Shown here one piece after another: positions 25,199 to 34,464 of a stretch of DNA of 64,000 bases (positions are counted from its first letter, which is position 1; every line of letters starts with the position of its first letter). The notes beneath the pieces were generated by a model. That model did not search any database. It had not been told where the DNA came from and saw only the letters and a list, made by a program, of their open reading frames with translations. The translations under genes were made by a program, and so were the position numbers. This stretch comes from Segatella copri (GTDB lineage Bacteria > Bacteroidota > Bacteroidia > Bacteroidales > Bacteroidaceae), in NCBI RefSeq assembly GCF_019249655.2, contig NZ_CP137557.1:1671001-1735000 (forward strand). Direction: 5' to 3'.

Positions 25199-26233
25199 TT
25201 ATTTATTTTTCTTTAATTCTTCAATCTGCTTCTTCAGGTCGTTGAGTTCCTTGTACATGTCAGGCAGGCGACGGAAGATGGCCTGTGACTTGAAGTAAGC
25301 ACGCTGCTCCATAGGAGGAGTACCGATGAGCTGCTGGCCGCTCTTGAGGCTGCCTGGCACACCGCTCTGTGCTCCGAGGAACACCTTGTCGCCGATGGTG
25401 ATGTGACCGGCGAGACCTACCTGACCGCCAAACATACACCATTCGCCTACCTTGGTACTGCCGGCTACACCCACCTGTGCAGACATCACGGTGTTGGCAC
25501 CGATGTCGGTATTATGGGCAATCTGAACCATATTGTCGAGCTTCACGCCCTTGCGAACGTAGGTAGAGCCCATGGTAGAGCGGTCAACGCAAGTGTTGGC
25601 ACCAATCTCCACATCATCCTCGATGGTTACGATACCAATCTGAGGAATCTTGTCATATCCATCAGGACCTGGAGCGAAGCCGAAGCCATCAGCACCGATG
25701 ACGCAACCTGCATGGAGAGTCACGTTATCGCCGAGCTTACAGCCGTGATAAATGGTTACGTGAGGGTAGATGAGGGCATTCTTGCCCACCTTCACACCCT
25801 CGCCGATGTAGGCGTGAGGATAAATCTGGCTACCTTCGCCTACCTCTGCGCCATCGCTGATATAGGCGAAAGCACCGATATAGACGTTTTCTGCCACCTT
25901 AGCCTTTGGAGAAACAAAGGCCAATGGGTCGATGCCAGTCTTTTTAGGTTTCATAGACTCGTACATCTGAAGCAACTTAGCCACACATTCGTAGGCATTC
26001 TTCACACGGATGAGGGTAGCGCTGACTGGGTGTTCCAGCTCCACGGTTTCATCGATGAGTACGATGCTAGACTTCGTGTCGTACACGAAGTGAGTATATT
26101 TAGGGTTTGAAAGGAACGAGATAGCGCCTTCCTTACCTTCTTCAATTTTGGCGAAGGTGTTGACTTTTGCATTCTCATCACCTTCCACACGGCCCTGAAC
26201 GAACTGGGCTATTTGCGATGCGGTAAATTCCAT
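25199..26233 (-). CDS. lpxD: UDP-3-O-(3-hydroxyacyl)glucosamine N-acyltransferase
   Basis: 344 residues. An N-terminal uridine-binding domain (about 1-100) precedes a left-handed beta-helix with hexapeptide repeats, the catalytic His in [14 protein letters not shown] and the [23 protein letters not shown] block. A C-terminal coiled coil ([15 protein letters not shown]) closes it. LpxD adds the second 3-hydroxyacyl chain in lipid A synthesis. It is the first gene of the lpxD, lpxC-fabZ, lpxA, miaA block, with a -7 box at 26306-26313. It appears intact. Confidence 0.97.
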   Translation of the reverse strand: MEFTASQIAQFVQGRVEGDENAKVNTFAKIEEGKEGAISFLSNPKYTHFVYDTKSSIVLIDETVELEHPVSATLIRVKNAYECVAKLLQMYESMKPKKTGIDPLAFVSPKAKVAENVYIGAFAYISDGAEVGEGSQIYPHAYIGEGVKVGKNALIYPHVTIYHGCKLGDNVTLHAGCVIGADGFGFAPGPDGYDKIPQIGIVTIEDDVEIGANTCVDRSTMGSTYVRKGVKLDNMVQIAHNTDIGANTVMSAQVGVAGSTKVGEWCMFGGQVGLAGHITIGDKVFLGAQSGVPGSLKSGQQLIGTPPMEQRAYFKSQAIFRRLPDMYKELNDLKKQIEELKKNK

Positions 26234-26591
26234 ATTTATCTATCTTCTAGTTTGTTCTACTTGAGTCTCCTGGTAAGATTTTCTTTAGGAAACACATTTT
26301 GTTTGCAAAAATAGCAAAAAAGATTTAAATACTTGTCATTCTTTCGTAATATTTTGCTTTTTTCGCCTATAAATAGGTATTTTTAAGGCGCAAAGCGTCT
26401 TTTTCAAGATACTTTGCGCCTAAAATCTTATTTTTGTGGGGGATTGCAAATCCCCCGGTTTAAGAGGTCGAACCTTTTTTTACGGCGGATTTCAAATCCG
26501 CCGGGACGCCTAGCGGGAGACTTGCTTGCCGGTTTTTGCCCTTTACCTTTCCCTTCGGCCGGTGACCGTTGGTTCAGGGCGTGCTGCCAGC
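26234..26591. other. Intergenic region with hairpins between lpxD and pyrF
   Basis: Contains the lpxD promoter, a hairpin formed by 26380-26423 (GGCGCAAAG / CTTTGCGCC), a short hairpin GGGGGATTGCAAATCCCCC (26440-26458), and a GC-rich palindrome CGGCGGATTTCAAATCCGCC (26483-26502) next to a motif GGGACGCCTAGCGGG also found, inverted, at 7544-7559. No gene is visible. Confidence 0.7.
26306..26313 (-). promoter_or_regulatory. -7 box upstream of lpxD
   Basis: Minus strand TATTTTTG, about 73 bases before the lpxD start. The -33 region has only a weak match. Confidence 0.5.
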
Positions 26592-27434
26592 TTATAACTT
26601 AGCAAGCTCTGCTGCCATTTGCTCCTGCAGCTCCTTTGCCTTCTGACCTGCTACCTCGGCGAAGTCTTCGCCATTGCTGGCGTAGATGATGCCGCGGGAT
26701 GAATTGACGAGCAGACCGCAATCCTTGATGATGCCATACTTGCAAACCTCCTGGAGGCTGCCGCCCTGGGCACCTACGCCTGGAACAAGGAGGAAGTGGT
26801 TAGGAGCCACCTTGCGGATGTCCTCGAACATCTGGCCCTGGGTAGCACCTACTACGTACATCATGTTCTCATCGTTGCCCCATTCCTGGCTCTTCTTCAG
26901 AACCTTCTCAAAGAGACGCTCGCCTTCCTTATCCTCTGTGAGCTGGAAGTCGTGGCTACCCTTGTTGCTGGTCAAAGCCAGGAGGATGACCCACTTGCCC
27001 TCATACTCGAGGAAAGGCTTGACAGAATCTTCGCCCATGTAAGGAGCTACGGTTACTGAATCGAGGTTGTACTCCTCGAAGAAAGTCTGGGCATACATCT
27101 TGGAGGTGTTGCCGATGTCGCCACGCTTAGCATCAGCGATGATGAAGTGGTTTGGATAGTGGCTCTTGAGATACTTGATGGTGTTCTCGAAGGCAATCAT
27201 GCCGTCAATGCCACGGCTCTCATAGAAAGCCAGGTTTGGCTTGTAAGCCACACAGTAAGGAGCGGTAGCGTCGATGATAGCCTGGTTGAACTTAAACATC
27301 ATCTCGGCTTCAGCGCCCTGGATGTCTTCACTCTCTGTGATGCACTTTGGCAACTTATTGATATCTGTGTCAAGACCTACGCACAAGAAGCTCTTCTTGG
27401 CGAAAATCTGCTCTACAAGTTCTTTTCTGTTCAT
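26592..27434 (-). CDS. pyrF: Orotidine 5'-phosphate decarboxylase
   Basis: 280 residues from [11 protein letters not shown]; an upstream in-frame ATG adds eight unlikely residues. The active-site motif [15 protein letters not shown] and the N-terminal [13 protein letters not shown] mark the type 2 (PyrF-II) family. It makes UMP from OMP, the last step of de novo UMP synthesis. It is downstream of prfA on the same strand with a 56-base gap and closes the phoH-to-pyrF run of genes. It appears intact. Confidence 0.96.
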   Translation of the reverse strand: MNRKELVEQIFAKKSFLCVGLDTDINKLPKCITESEDIQGAEAEMMFKFNQAIIDATAPYCVAYKPNLAFYESRGIDGMIAFENTIKYLKSHYPNHFIIADAKRGDIGNTSKMYAQTFFEEYNLDSVTVAPYMGEDSVKPFLEYEGKWVILLALTSNKGSHDFQLTEDKEGERLFEKVLKKSQEWGNDENMMYVVGATQGQMFEDIRKVAPNHFLLVPGVGAQGGSLQEVCKYGIIKDCGLLVNSSRGIIYASNGEDFAEVAGQKAKELQEQMAAELAKL

Positions 27435-27490
27435 AATATGGTATTTACGATGATTCATCGCTCCGATAATCGGAACGATGAATAAGGGTT

Positions 27491-28600
27491 TTACAATTCT
27501 GTTTCTTTCAGTTTCTCTGCGTTCTCTGCCACGGTCAGGGCATCAATCATATCCTGGATGTTACCAGCCAGGAAACCATTGAGGTCGTGGGTGGTGTAAC
27601 CGATACGGTGGTCGGTAACACGACCCTGTGGGAAGTTGTAGGTACGAATCTTCGCACTGCGGTCGCCGGTAGATACGAGGCTCTTGCGGCGGCTGGCGAT
27701 ATCGTCAACATACTTCTGATGCTCACGGTCGTGGATGAAGGTATAGAGGCGGCTCAAGGCACGCTCCTTGTTCTTTGGCTGGTCACGGGTCTCAGTACAC
27801 TCGATGAGGATTTCCTCTACCTCGCCTGTGTTAGGGTTCTTCCAAGGATAGCGGAGGCGAACTCCAGACTCCACCTTGTTCACGTTCTGACCACCAGCAC
27901 CTGAGCTTCGGAAGGTATCCCACTTGATGTCACCCTCGTTGATGTTCACCTCGAACTTATCTGCCTCTGGCAATACAGCCACGGTAGCGGCTGAGGTATG
28001 CATACGGCCCTGAGTCTCAGTAGCTGGCACACGCTGAACACGGTGAACACCAGACTCATACTTCAATGTACCATAAACGTCTGTTCCGCTTACGGCGAAG
28101 TCGATTTCCTTGTATCCACCCACAGCGCCCTCAGAGACAGATGTCACGCTGACAGACCATCCCTTAGACTCACAATATTTCTTATACATAGAGAAGAGGT
28201 CACCGGCGAAGAGGGCAGCCTCGTCGCCGCCGGCACCGCCACGAATCTCCATCTGAACATTCTTGGCATCTTCTGGGTCCTTAGGAACCAGGGCAATCTT
28301 GATTTCCTCTTCAAGTTTAGGCTGCAGAGCCTCGTTCTCGTTGAGTTCCTCGCGCGCCATCTCCTTCATTTCAGGGTCGCTTTCGTTGGCGAGGATATCC
28401 TTAGCCTCCTTGATGCTGTTCAGACAGTTGATGTATCGCTTGCGTGCGTCCATGATGTCGCCAAGGTCTTTCCACTCCTTGGTCAGCTTCACGTAGCGTG
28501 GCTGGTCGGCGATGACATCAGGGTCGGTAATGAGGGTGCTTACTTCCTCGTATCGGCTCTCTAAGCCTTCTAGCTTCTGTAATATGTTGTTATTATCCAT
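27491..28600 (-). CDS. prfA: Peptide chain release factor 1
   Basis: 369 residues. The catalytic GGQ lies in [18 protein letters not shown], the codon-recognition region contains [18 protein letters not shown], and the C-terminal [14 protein letters not shown] is typical of RF1. RF1 reads UAA and UAG and releases the finished protein. The glutamine in GGQ is the residue modified by PrmC. It lies 17 bases after purM in a run of housekeeping genes. It appears intact. Confidence 0.97.
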   Translation of the reverse strand: MDNNNILQKLEGLESRYEEVSTLITDPDVIADQPRYVKLTKEWKDLGDIMDARKRYINCLNSIKEAKDILANESDPEMKEMAREELNENEALQPKLEEEIKIALVPKDPEDAKNVQMEIRGGAGGDEAALFAGDLFSMYKKYCESKGWSVSVTSVSEGAVGGYKEIDFAVSGTDVYGTLKYESGVHRVQRVPATETQGRMHTSAATVAVLPEADKFEVNINEGDIKWDTFRSSGAGGQNVNKVESGVRLRYPWKNPNTGEVEEILIECTETRDQPKNKERALSRLYTFIHDREHQKYVDDIASRRKSLVSTGDRSAKIRTYNFPQGRVTDHRIGYTTHDLNGFLAGNIQDMIDALTVAENAEKLKETEL

Positions 28601-28617
28601 TAATTTTAATTCTATTT

Positions 28618-29784
28618 TTAGTATTCGAATGTTCCGAATTCGCTCTTGATGGTCAGGCTGCGCTTGCCTTCCTCGATGTGACCCACAATCTGAGCATCGA
28701 TGTTGAAGCTCTTGCTGATGGCGATGACCTTCTCGGCTACCTCTGGGCGAACGTAGATCTCCATGCGGTGACCCATGTTGAATACCTGGTACATCTCCTT
28801 CCAGTCTGTCTCTGAGCAGTCGTGGATAGCCTTGAAGAGTGGAGGTACAGGGAACATGTTGTCCTTCACTACCTTGCAGTTCTCGCCTACGAAGTGCAGA
28901 ACCTTGGTCTGGGCACCACCTGTGCAGTGAACCATACCGTGAACCTCTGGGCGAAGCTCATCCAGAATCTTCTTGATTACTGGGGCATAGGTGCGGGTAG
29001 GAGAGAGTACCAGTTCACCGGCGTTGATAGGAGAACCCTCAACCTCGTCGGTCAACTTATACTTGCCGCTGTAAACCAACTCGTCAGGTACGGCGTGGTC
29101 ATAGCTCTCAGGATAGTTCTCAGCGAGATACTTGGCGAATACATCGTGGCGGGCAGAAGTCAAACCGTTGCTACCCATACCGCCGTTGTACTTCTTCTCG
29201 TATGTAGCCTGACCTGTAGAAGAAAGACCTACGATAACATCGCCTGGACGGATGTTGGCATTGTCGATAACATCGCTGCGCTTCATGCGGCAGGTAACGG
29301 TAGAGTCAACGATGATGGTACGAACCAGGTCGCCTACATCGGCAGTCTCACCACCTGTAGGATAGATGCCGATACCCATCTCGCGCATCTCGTGGAGCAG
29401 GTCGTCGGTACCGTTGATGATAGCCGAGATCACCTCGCCAGGGATGAGCATCTTGTTGCGGCCGATGGTAGAGCTAACGAGGATGTTGTCTACGGCACCC
29501 ACGCAGAGCAGGTCGTCGGTATTCATCACGATAGCATCCTGAGCGATACCCTTCCATACAGAGAGGTCGCCGGTCTCCTTCCAGTACATGTAGGCCAAGC
29601 TTGACTTGGTACCTGCACCGTCGGCGTGCATAATGTTGCAATACTCTGGGTCACCGCCCAAGATATCAGGTATAATCTTGCAGAATGCCTGTGGGAAGAT
29701 ACCCTTGTCGATGTTCTTGATGGCGTTGTGAACGTCTTCCTTTGCTGCGCTTACACCGCGCATCATATATCTATTGTTACTCAT
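28618..29784 (-). CDS. purM: Phosphoribosylformylglycinamidine cyclo-ligase (AIR synthetase)
   Basis: 388 residues. Diagnostic parts are MRGVSAAKEDVHNAIKNI, HADGAGTKSSLAY, IYPTGGETADVGDLV and SSTGQATYEKKYNGGMGSNG. PurM closes the imidazole ring of AIR with ATP in purine synthesis. It lies in one run with purC two genes upstream. The AT-rich spacer before it (29785-29825) carries an ACTTTGAAC repeat also seen in the DUF3987 gene. It appears intact. Confidence 0.96.
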   Translation of the reverse strand: MSNNRYMMRGVSAAKEDVHNAIKNIDKGIFPQAFCKIIPDILGGDPEYCNIMHADGAGTKSSLAYMYWKETGDLSVWKGIAQDAIVMNTDDLLCVGAVDNILVSSTIGRNKMLIPGEVISAIINGTDDLLHEMREMGIGIYPTGGETADVGDLVRTIIVDSTVTCRMKRSDVIDNANIRPGDVIVGLSSTGQATYEKKYNGGMGSNGLTSARHDVFAKYLAENYPESYDHAVPDELVYSGKYKLTDEVEGSPINAGELVLSPTRTYAPVIKKILDELRPEVHGMVHCTGGAQTKVLHFVGENCKVVKDNMFPVPPLFKAIHDCSETDWKEMYQVFNMGHRMEIYVRPEVAEKVIAISKSFNIDAQIVGHIEEGKRSLTIKSEFGTFEY

Positions 29785-29825
29785 ATTCTTACTTTGAACT
29801 TTGAAGTTTGAACTTTATGATATGC

Positions 29826-30572
29826 TTATTTTTCCTGGTGCCAGAAATCCCATGATGCAAAGGCTTGCAACAAGAGCATCTCCAAACCATTCTTTACTGT
29901 GGCTCCATGCTCTTTTCCCTTCTTCATGAAGAGGGTTTCGTCGGGATTGTAGATGAGGTCGTAGAGCAGCGTGTGGGTATCCATCGCCTCGTAAGGCAGC
30001 GGAGGGCACTCGTCTGCATGAGGATACATGCCCACTGGAGTGCAGTTGACGATGACATTGTATTCCTTGATGACCTCAGGAGTGATTTTTTCGTACTGGA
30101 TAGTACCTGGACGCTCGTATCGACTCACGAACACCGTCTCCAGTCCGAGTGATTTCAGACCGTAGTTGATGGCTTTCGATGCACCGCCCGTACCCAGGAT
30201 GAGCGCCTTCTTGTGATAAGATTCGATGAAAGGCTCTATGCTCTGGGTGAATCCGATGACATCACTGTTGTATCCCTTGAGGATGGTTTCATCGCCTTTG
30301 TGCTCTATCTTCACCACGTTCACCGCTCCGATGGCATTAGCCTCCGGGCTTACGGAATCAAGATAGCTGATCACCTTCTCCTTGTAGGGGATGGTTACGT
30401 TGAGACCTTTCAACTCGGGATTGGAGTCGAGTATCTCTGTAAGATCCCCGATGCTTGGTATCTCGAAGTTGATATATTCGGCATTGATGCCCTCGTTCTC
30501 AAACTTCTCGTTGAAGTAACTCTTTGAGAACGAATGTCCTAGGGGGTACCCTATGAGTCCATACTTATCCAT
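29826..30572 (-). CDS. aroE: Shikimate dehydrogenase
   Basis: 248 residues, slightly shorter than many AroE proteins. YGLIGYPLGHSFSKSYFNEK binds shikimate, LKGLNVTIPYKEKVISYLD has the catalytic Lys, and ALILGTGGASKAINYGLKSL is the NADP-binding loop; CTPVGMYPHADECPPLPY follows. AroE reduces 3-dehydroshikimate on the way to chorismate. It lies 12 bases after the menaquinone methyltransferase gene, which uses a chorismate-derived substrate. It appears intact. Confidence 0.96.
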   Translation of the reverse strand: MDKYGLIGYPLGHSFSKSYFNEKFENEGINAEYINFEIPSIGDLTEILDSNPELKGLNVTIPYKEKVISYLDSVSPEANAIGAVNVVKIEHKGDETILKGYNSDVIGFTQSIEPFIESYHKKALILGTGGASKAINYGLKSLGLETVFVSRYERPGTIQYEKITPEVIKEYNVIVNCTPVGMYPHADECPPLPYEAMDTHTLLYDLIYNPDETLFMKKGKEHGATVKNGLEMLLLQAFASWDFWHQEK

Positions 30573-30584
30573 AATATCTTTGTT

Positions 30585-31319
30585 TTATTTGGTTGCAAAA
30601 TAAAGGGTGCAGATGCCGAAGGTGAGTCTTGTGAACTCTGCCTTTTCAAAACCTGCCTTCCTGAACACCTCCATCATCGTCTCTCCCTGCGGGAATGCCT
30701 CGATGGTCTTCGTGAGATAGCTGTAGGCGCTCTGGTCTTTCGATATCAGCTTGCCGTAGATGGGCAACACTGTATGTGAGTAGATGTGGAACAGCTGCTT
30801 CATTGGGAAACTGACGGGGGTGGTGAGCTCCACGATGCAGAGATGTCCGCCCTTTTTGAGTACTCGGCACATTTCCCGGAGTCCCTGGTCCAGGTTCTGG
30901 AAGTTGCGGATGCCGAAGGCGGCGGTCACGGCGTCGAAGGTGTTGTCTTCGTACGAGAGGTGGAGGCAGTCTTCCTTGTCGAAGCGGATCACGTGGTCCA
31001 GTCCCAGCTGCTTCACCTTCTGTCTTCCTATCTCCATCATGCCCTGCGAGATGTCGGCACCGATGAGTTTTTCGGGATGCAGCATCTGTGCGGATAGGAT
31101 GGCGAAGTCGCCGGTTCCGGTGGCGATGTCGAGCATTGTCTTTGGAGAGAAGGGCGCAAGACGCCTGATTGCCTTCTTGCGCCATCCCTTATCGATATCC
31201 CACGAGAGTCGGTGGTTCAGGGTGTCGTAGGTAGGGGCGATGTTATCAAACATCTCCTCTACCAATTTTCCCTTTTCTCCTGTGCCCTCGTAGGGCTTAA
31301 TCTGTTCTTGTCTATACAT
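30585..31319 (-). CDS. menG: Demethylmenaquinone methyltransferase
   Basis: 244 residues from the ATG at 31319; an in-frame ATG at 31346 lies inside purC. UbiE/MenG signatures: [34 protein letters not shown] (SAM-binding motif I), [20 protein letters not shown] and LELTTP-like [11 protein letters not shown], then [15 protein letters not shown]. It methylates demethylmenaquinone to menaquinone, the quinone of Bacteroidota respiration. It is 10 bases after purC and 12 before aroE. UbiE is the alternative name; menaquinone is the expected product here. Confidence 0.95.
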   Translation of the reverse strand: MYRQEQIKPYEGTGEKGKLVEEMFDNIAPTYDTLNHRLSWDIDKGWRKKAIRRLAPFSPKTMLDIATGTGDFAILSAQMLHPEKLIGADISQGMMEIGRQKVKQLGLDHVIRFDKEDCLHLSYEDNTFDAVTAAFGIRNFQNLDQGLREMCRVLKKGGHLCIVELTTPVSFPMKQLFHIYSHTVLPIYGKLISKDQSAYSYLTKTIEAFPQGETMMEVFRKAGFEKAEFTRLTFGICTLYFATK

Positions 31320-31329
31320 TATATATAGT

Positions 31330-32280
31330 TTACTTGTGTGCTGCAAGCCACTCGCTTACGTTCTTCTCGATGCGGGCAGCGATGTCGCCTTCCTCTGCAG
31401 CCTTGTCGAACTTCTCGCCTGTGATGTGCTCGTACAGCTCGATGTAACGGTCTGATACGCTCTCTGCATACTCGTCGGTAATCTCAGGCATAGTCTGACC
31501 TGGCTCGTTCATGAAGTTGTGCTCGATGAGCCACTGGCGAACGAACTCCTTGGAAAGCTGGCGCTGAGGCTCACCCTTCTCAAACTTCTCCTCGTAACCG
31601 TCGGCATAGAAGTAGCGGCTAGAGTCTGGAGTATGGATCTCGTCGATGAGATAAACCTTGCCGTCGCGCTTGCCGAACTCATACTTGGTATCTACGAGAA
31701 TCAAGCCCTGCTTGGCAGCGATTTCCTGACCACGGGCGAAGATGCGGCGTGTGTAGTCTTCCATCACGGCGTAATCCTCTGCACTAACAATACCCTGGGC
31801 GATGATCTCTTCCTTAGAGATGTTCATGTCGTGACCCTCATCAGCCTTTGTGGTAGGGGTGATGATTGGCTCAGGGAAACGTTCGTTCTCGCGCATACCG
31901 TCTGGCAACTTCACACCGCAGATCTCGCGGCAGCCCTTCTGATAGTCGCGCCATGCACTACCGGTGAGGATAGAACGGATGATCATCTCCACACGGAAAC
32001 CTTCGCACTTCAAACCTACGGTAACCATTGGGTCTGGAGTAGCCAACTTCCAGTTTGGACAGATGTCTGTAGTTGTGTCCAGGAACTTAGCTGCAATCTG
32101 GTTGAGCACCTGACCCTTGAATGGGATACCCTTAGGCAGAACAACGTCGAACGCTGAGATTCTGTCGGTAGCGACCATCACGAGGATGTCGTCGTTAATG
32201 TCATACACATCACGTACTTTACCGTGGTAAACACTCTTCTGTCCATCGAAATGGAAATCTGTCTTTGTTAATGCTTTCAT
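31330..32280 (-). CDS. purC: Phosphoribosylaminoimidazole-succinocarboxamide synthase
   Basis: 316 residues from [13 protein letters not shown] at 32280; the longer frame to 32343 overlaps the phoH gene and is unlikely. SAICAR synthetase motifs: [28 protein letters not shown] (in two parts), [27 protein letters not shown] and [13 protein letters not shown]. It joins aspartate to CAIR in purine synthesis. The length fits the longer PurC type found in Bacteroidota. It lies 16 bases after phoH. It appears intact. Confidence 0.96.
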   Translation of the reverse strand: MKALTKTDFHFDGQKSVYHGKVRDVYDINDDILVMVATDRISAFDVVLPKGIPFKGQVLNQIAAKFLDTTTDICPNWKLATPDPMVTVGLKCEGFRVEMIIRSILTGSAWRDYQKGCREICGVKLPDGMRENERFPEPIITPTTKADEGHDMNISKEEIIAQGIVSAEDYAVMEDYTRRIFARGQEIAAKQGLILVDTKYEFGKRDGKVYLIDEIHTPDSSRYFYADGYEEKFEKGEPQRQLSKEFVRQWLIEHNFMNEPGQTMPEITDEYAESVSDRYIELYEHITGEKFDKAAEEGDIAARIEKNVSEWLAAHK

Positions 32281-32296
32281 TTTATTTAATTTATAA

Positions 32297-33268
32297 TTAA
32301 TTTGTTTTTTGAGCTTCCCGTGCTTCCGCTCTCTCCTTGTCATACTTGTCGTATGCGTTGACGATGCGGGTTACGAGCTTGTGGCGCACGATGTCCTTCT
32401 GTCCCAGCTTCACTACTCCGATGCCTTCCACGCCGTCTAGAATCTTGAGGGCTTCCTTCAGTCCGCTTCGCTGCTCTCTTGGCAGGTCTATCTGGGTCAG
32501 GTCGCCGGTGATGATCATCTTGGTGTTCATGCCCATTCGGGTGAGGAACATGCGAATCTGCTGTGAGGTGGTGTTCTGCGCCTCGTCGAGGATGACGACG
32601 GCGTCGCTGAGTGTGCGTCCGCGCATGAAGGCGAGGGGCGCTATCTGGATGATGTGCTTTTCCATCATGTCCTGCAGTTTCACGGCAGGAATCATGTCTT
32701 CCAACGCATCATAGAGCGGTTGCAAGTAAGGGTCAATTTTATCTTTCATGTCGCCTGGCAGGAATCCGAGTTTCTCTCCGGCTTCCACGGCAGGGCGTGA
32801 GAGGATGATTTTCTTGATGGTCTTCTCCTTCAGGGCTTTCACGGCAAGGGCGATGCTGAGGTAGGTCTTACCGGTTCCGGCAGGACCCACGGCAAATACC
32901 ATGTCGTTCTTTTCGTAAGCCTCGATGAGTTGCTGCTGGTTTTCGCTGCGGCTCTTGATTGGTCGGCCGCTGATGCTGTAAACCAGTACTCCCTTCACGG
33001 AGTCAGCCTTGGTCTGTTTTCCTTTTACTATATCAAGAATATCTTCTTCGTTAAGCATGTTATATTTAGCTAAGTGCTTGCGCATCAGTTCGATGTCTTC
33101 TTCTGCCTTAGCCATTTCTTCCTCGTCGCCAAGCACACGAAGCACGTTGTCGCGTGCCACGATACGCAACTTAGGATACAGTGACTTAATCATCTGCAGG
33201 TGGGCATTGCCTACACCGTAGAACATCACTGGATCTACATCTTCGAGTATAATATGTTTCTCTATCAA
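32297..33268 (-). CDS. PhoH-family ATPase
   Basis: 323 residues. A KH-like N-terminal part (about 1-85) is followed by the PhoH ATPase with Walker [21 protein letters not shown] (about residue 131), the [17 protein letters not shown] block and Walker [21 protein letters not shown]. PhoH proteins are thought to act in RNA metabolism or stress, but no precise reaction is established. It is the first gene of the minus-strand run down to pyrF and has a very good promoter (33331-33362). Confidence 0.94.
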   Translation of the reverse strand: MIEKHIILEDVDPVMFYGVGNAHLQMIKSLYPKLRIVARDNVLRVLGDEEEMAKAEEDIELMRKHLAKYNMLNEEDILDIVKGKQTKADSVKGVLVYSISGRPIKSRSENQQQLIEAYEKNDMVFAVGPAGTGKTYLSIALAVKALKEKTIKKIILSRPAVEAGEKLGFLPGDMKDKIDPYLQPLYDALEDMIPAVKLQDMMEKHIIQIAPLAFMRGRTLSDAVVILDEAQNTTSQQIRMFLTRMGMNTKMIITGDLTQIDLPREQRSGLKEALKILDGVEGIGVVKLGQKDIVRHKLVTRIVNAYDKYDKERAEAREAQKTN

Positions 33269-33330
33269 AATCTTTATCTTTCTAAATGGTTTGCAACCTT
33301 AAATGTTCTAAATAATGTTATATAACGCTG

Positions 33331-33362
33331 CAAAATTACTACTTTTCCTTGAAATGAGCAAA
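33331..33362 (-). promoter_or_regulatory. Promoter of the phoH-purC-menG-aroE-purM-prfA run
   Basis: Minus strand: TTTG (33359-33362), 20 bases, TAATTTTG (33331-33338), 62 bases before the phoH start. Confidence 0.8.
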
Positions 33363-33380
33363 TATTTCGATAGATTTTGT

Positions 33381-33388
33381 TACCTTTG
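33381..33388 (+). promoter_or_regulatory. -7 box of the DUF5715-like gene
   Basis: TACCTTTG, 16 bases before the ATG at 33405. It lies divergent to the phoH promoter and rules out the upstream in-frame ATGs. Confidence 0.65.
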
Positions 33389-33404
33389 CAAGAAATTTTT
33401 AGAT

Positions 33405-34211
33405 ATGAAGATAAGTAAGAATAGATATTTGCAAGGTTTTGTAGTGGTTGTGCTGCTGCTGGCGCTGGTTCGCCTGGTGTTTCCAAGCGTGGCCGAGCCG
33501 AGATTGGCGAAGAATGAAAAGGGACAGGATTCTGCGGAAGTGGATTCCTTAAAAGCGATGAAGAAGGATGAGCTCTCTGCTGCGCCTGATACGGCGATGG
33601 CGGGCATGGCTTCCATTTTCTTCGATAAGGATGGCAAGGAGGTGAAGCACCGCATTTTCTCGGTGCCTCATTTCGGCAATACTTTCCCTGACCAGCAGGA
33701 TGTTCAGATTCTGGCTGCCAACCAGCATGGTGTGGCTCCGGTTCAGAATCGTGAGGAGGCGGAGCATAGCAAGGGCAAACTGGTGTATGTGGGCAGCAAT
33801 CCGTTTTTTTATGTGGATAAGCTGAACAACAGTATTCCTTATCTGGTGCCTAAGGCTTCGGTGTTGCTGCAGGATATAGGCAGGGCGTATTTCGATTCCC
33901 TGCAGATTAAGGGTATTCCGCTGCATAAGATTATTGTAACGAGCATCTTGCGTACCAAGGATGATGTGGCGAAACTCAGAACCCGTAATGGTAATGCCAC
34001 CGAGAATTCGTGCCATCTTTATGGTACCACGTTCGATATCTGCTACAACAGATACAAGCAGATTCAGACCAAGGACCAGCCTCGCCGCCAGGTTCAGAAT
34101 GATACCTTGAAGTGGGTGTTCAGCGAGGTGTTGAGGGATTTCCGTGAGAAGAACCGCTGCTATATTAAATACGAGGTGCATCAGGGTTGCTTCCATATCA
34201 CTGTGAGATAA
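33405..34211 (+). CDS. DUF5715-like membrane-anchored protein, possible M15-type peptidase fold
   Basis: 268 residues from MKISKNRYLQGF; the longer frame starting at 33315 contains the promoter. One N-terminal membrane segment (about residues 9-27) anchors it, so the bulk is periplasmic. NATENSCHLYGTTFDICYNR and EVHQGCFHITV resemble the His/Asp and His zinc-binding parts of VanY/M15 D,D-carboxypeptidases (SxHxxGxAxDI ... H). That similarity is only in pattern, and the catalytic activity is inferred. It is divergent from phoH and followed by a double REP-like element. Confidence 0.7.
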   Translation: MKISKNRYLQGFVVVVLLLALVRLVFPSVAEPRLAKNEKGQDSAEVDSLKAMKKDELSAAPDTAMAGMASIFFDKDGKEVKHRIFSVPHFGNTFPDQQDVQILAANQHGVAPVQNREEAEHSKGKLVYVGSNPFFYVDKLNNSIPYLVPKASVLLQDIGRAYFDSLQIKGIPLHKIIVTSILRTKDDVAKLRTRNGNATENSCHLYGTTFDICYNRYKQIQTKDQPRRQVQNDTLKWVFSEVLRDFREKNRCYIKYEVHQGCFHITVR

Positions 34212-34236
34212 TTTTCTGATTTTTCTCAAGTAAGCC

Positions 34237-34429
34237 CCACACGCCCTGAAAGGGCAGAAGCTCCTAGCCCAGGGCAACGCTCTGGGTTAAGCCCATCTCT
34301 ACGAAGTCGCCCTGTAAGGGCAAAAGCTTTGAATATGAGAAGCTTTTGCCCTTACAGGGCGTTGTTGTGTCTGCGTATTTACCCAGGGCGTTGCCCTGGG
34401 CTAGGAGCTTCTGCCCTTTCAGGGCGTGC
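34237..34429. repeat. REP-like element R2, two units in opposite orientation
   Basis: Left unit CTAGCCCAGGGCAACGCTCTG, right unit CCCAGGGCGTTGCCCTGGGC followed by TAGGAG, with GCCCTTNCAGGGC arms outside and between. It lies between two genes that converge, so it could also act as a terminator. Confidence 0.85.
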
Positions 34430-34464
34430 TGCTTCTTTCCTTTCAGAACATGTGGGACAAAAAT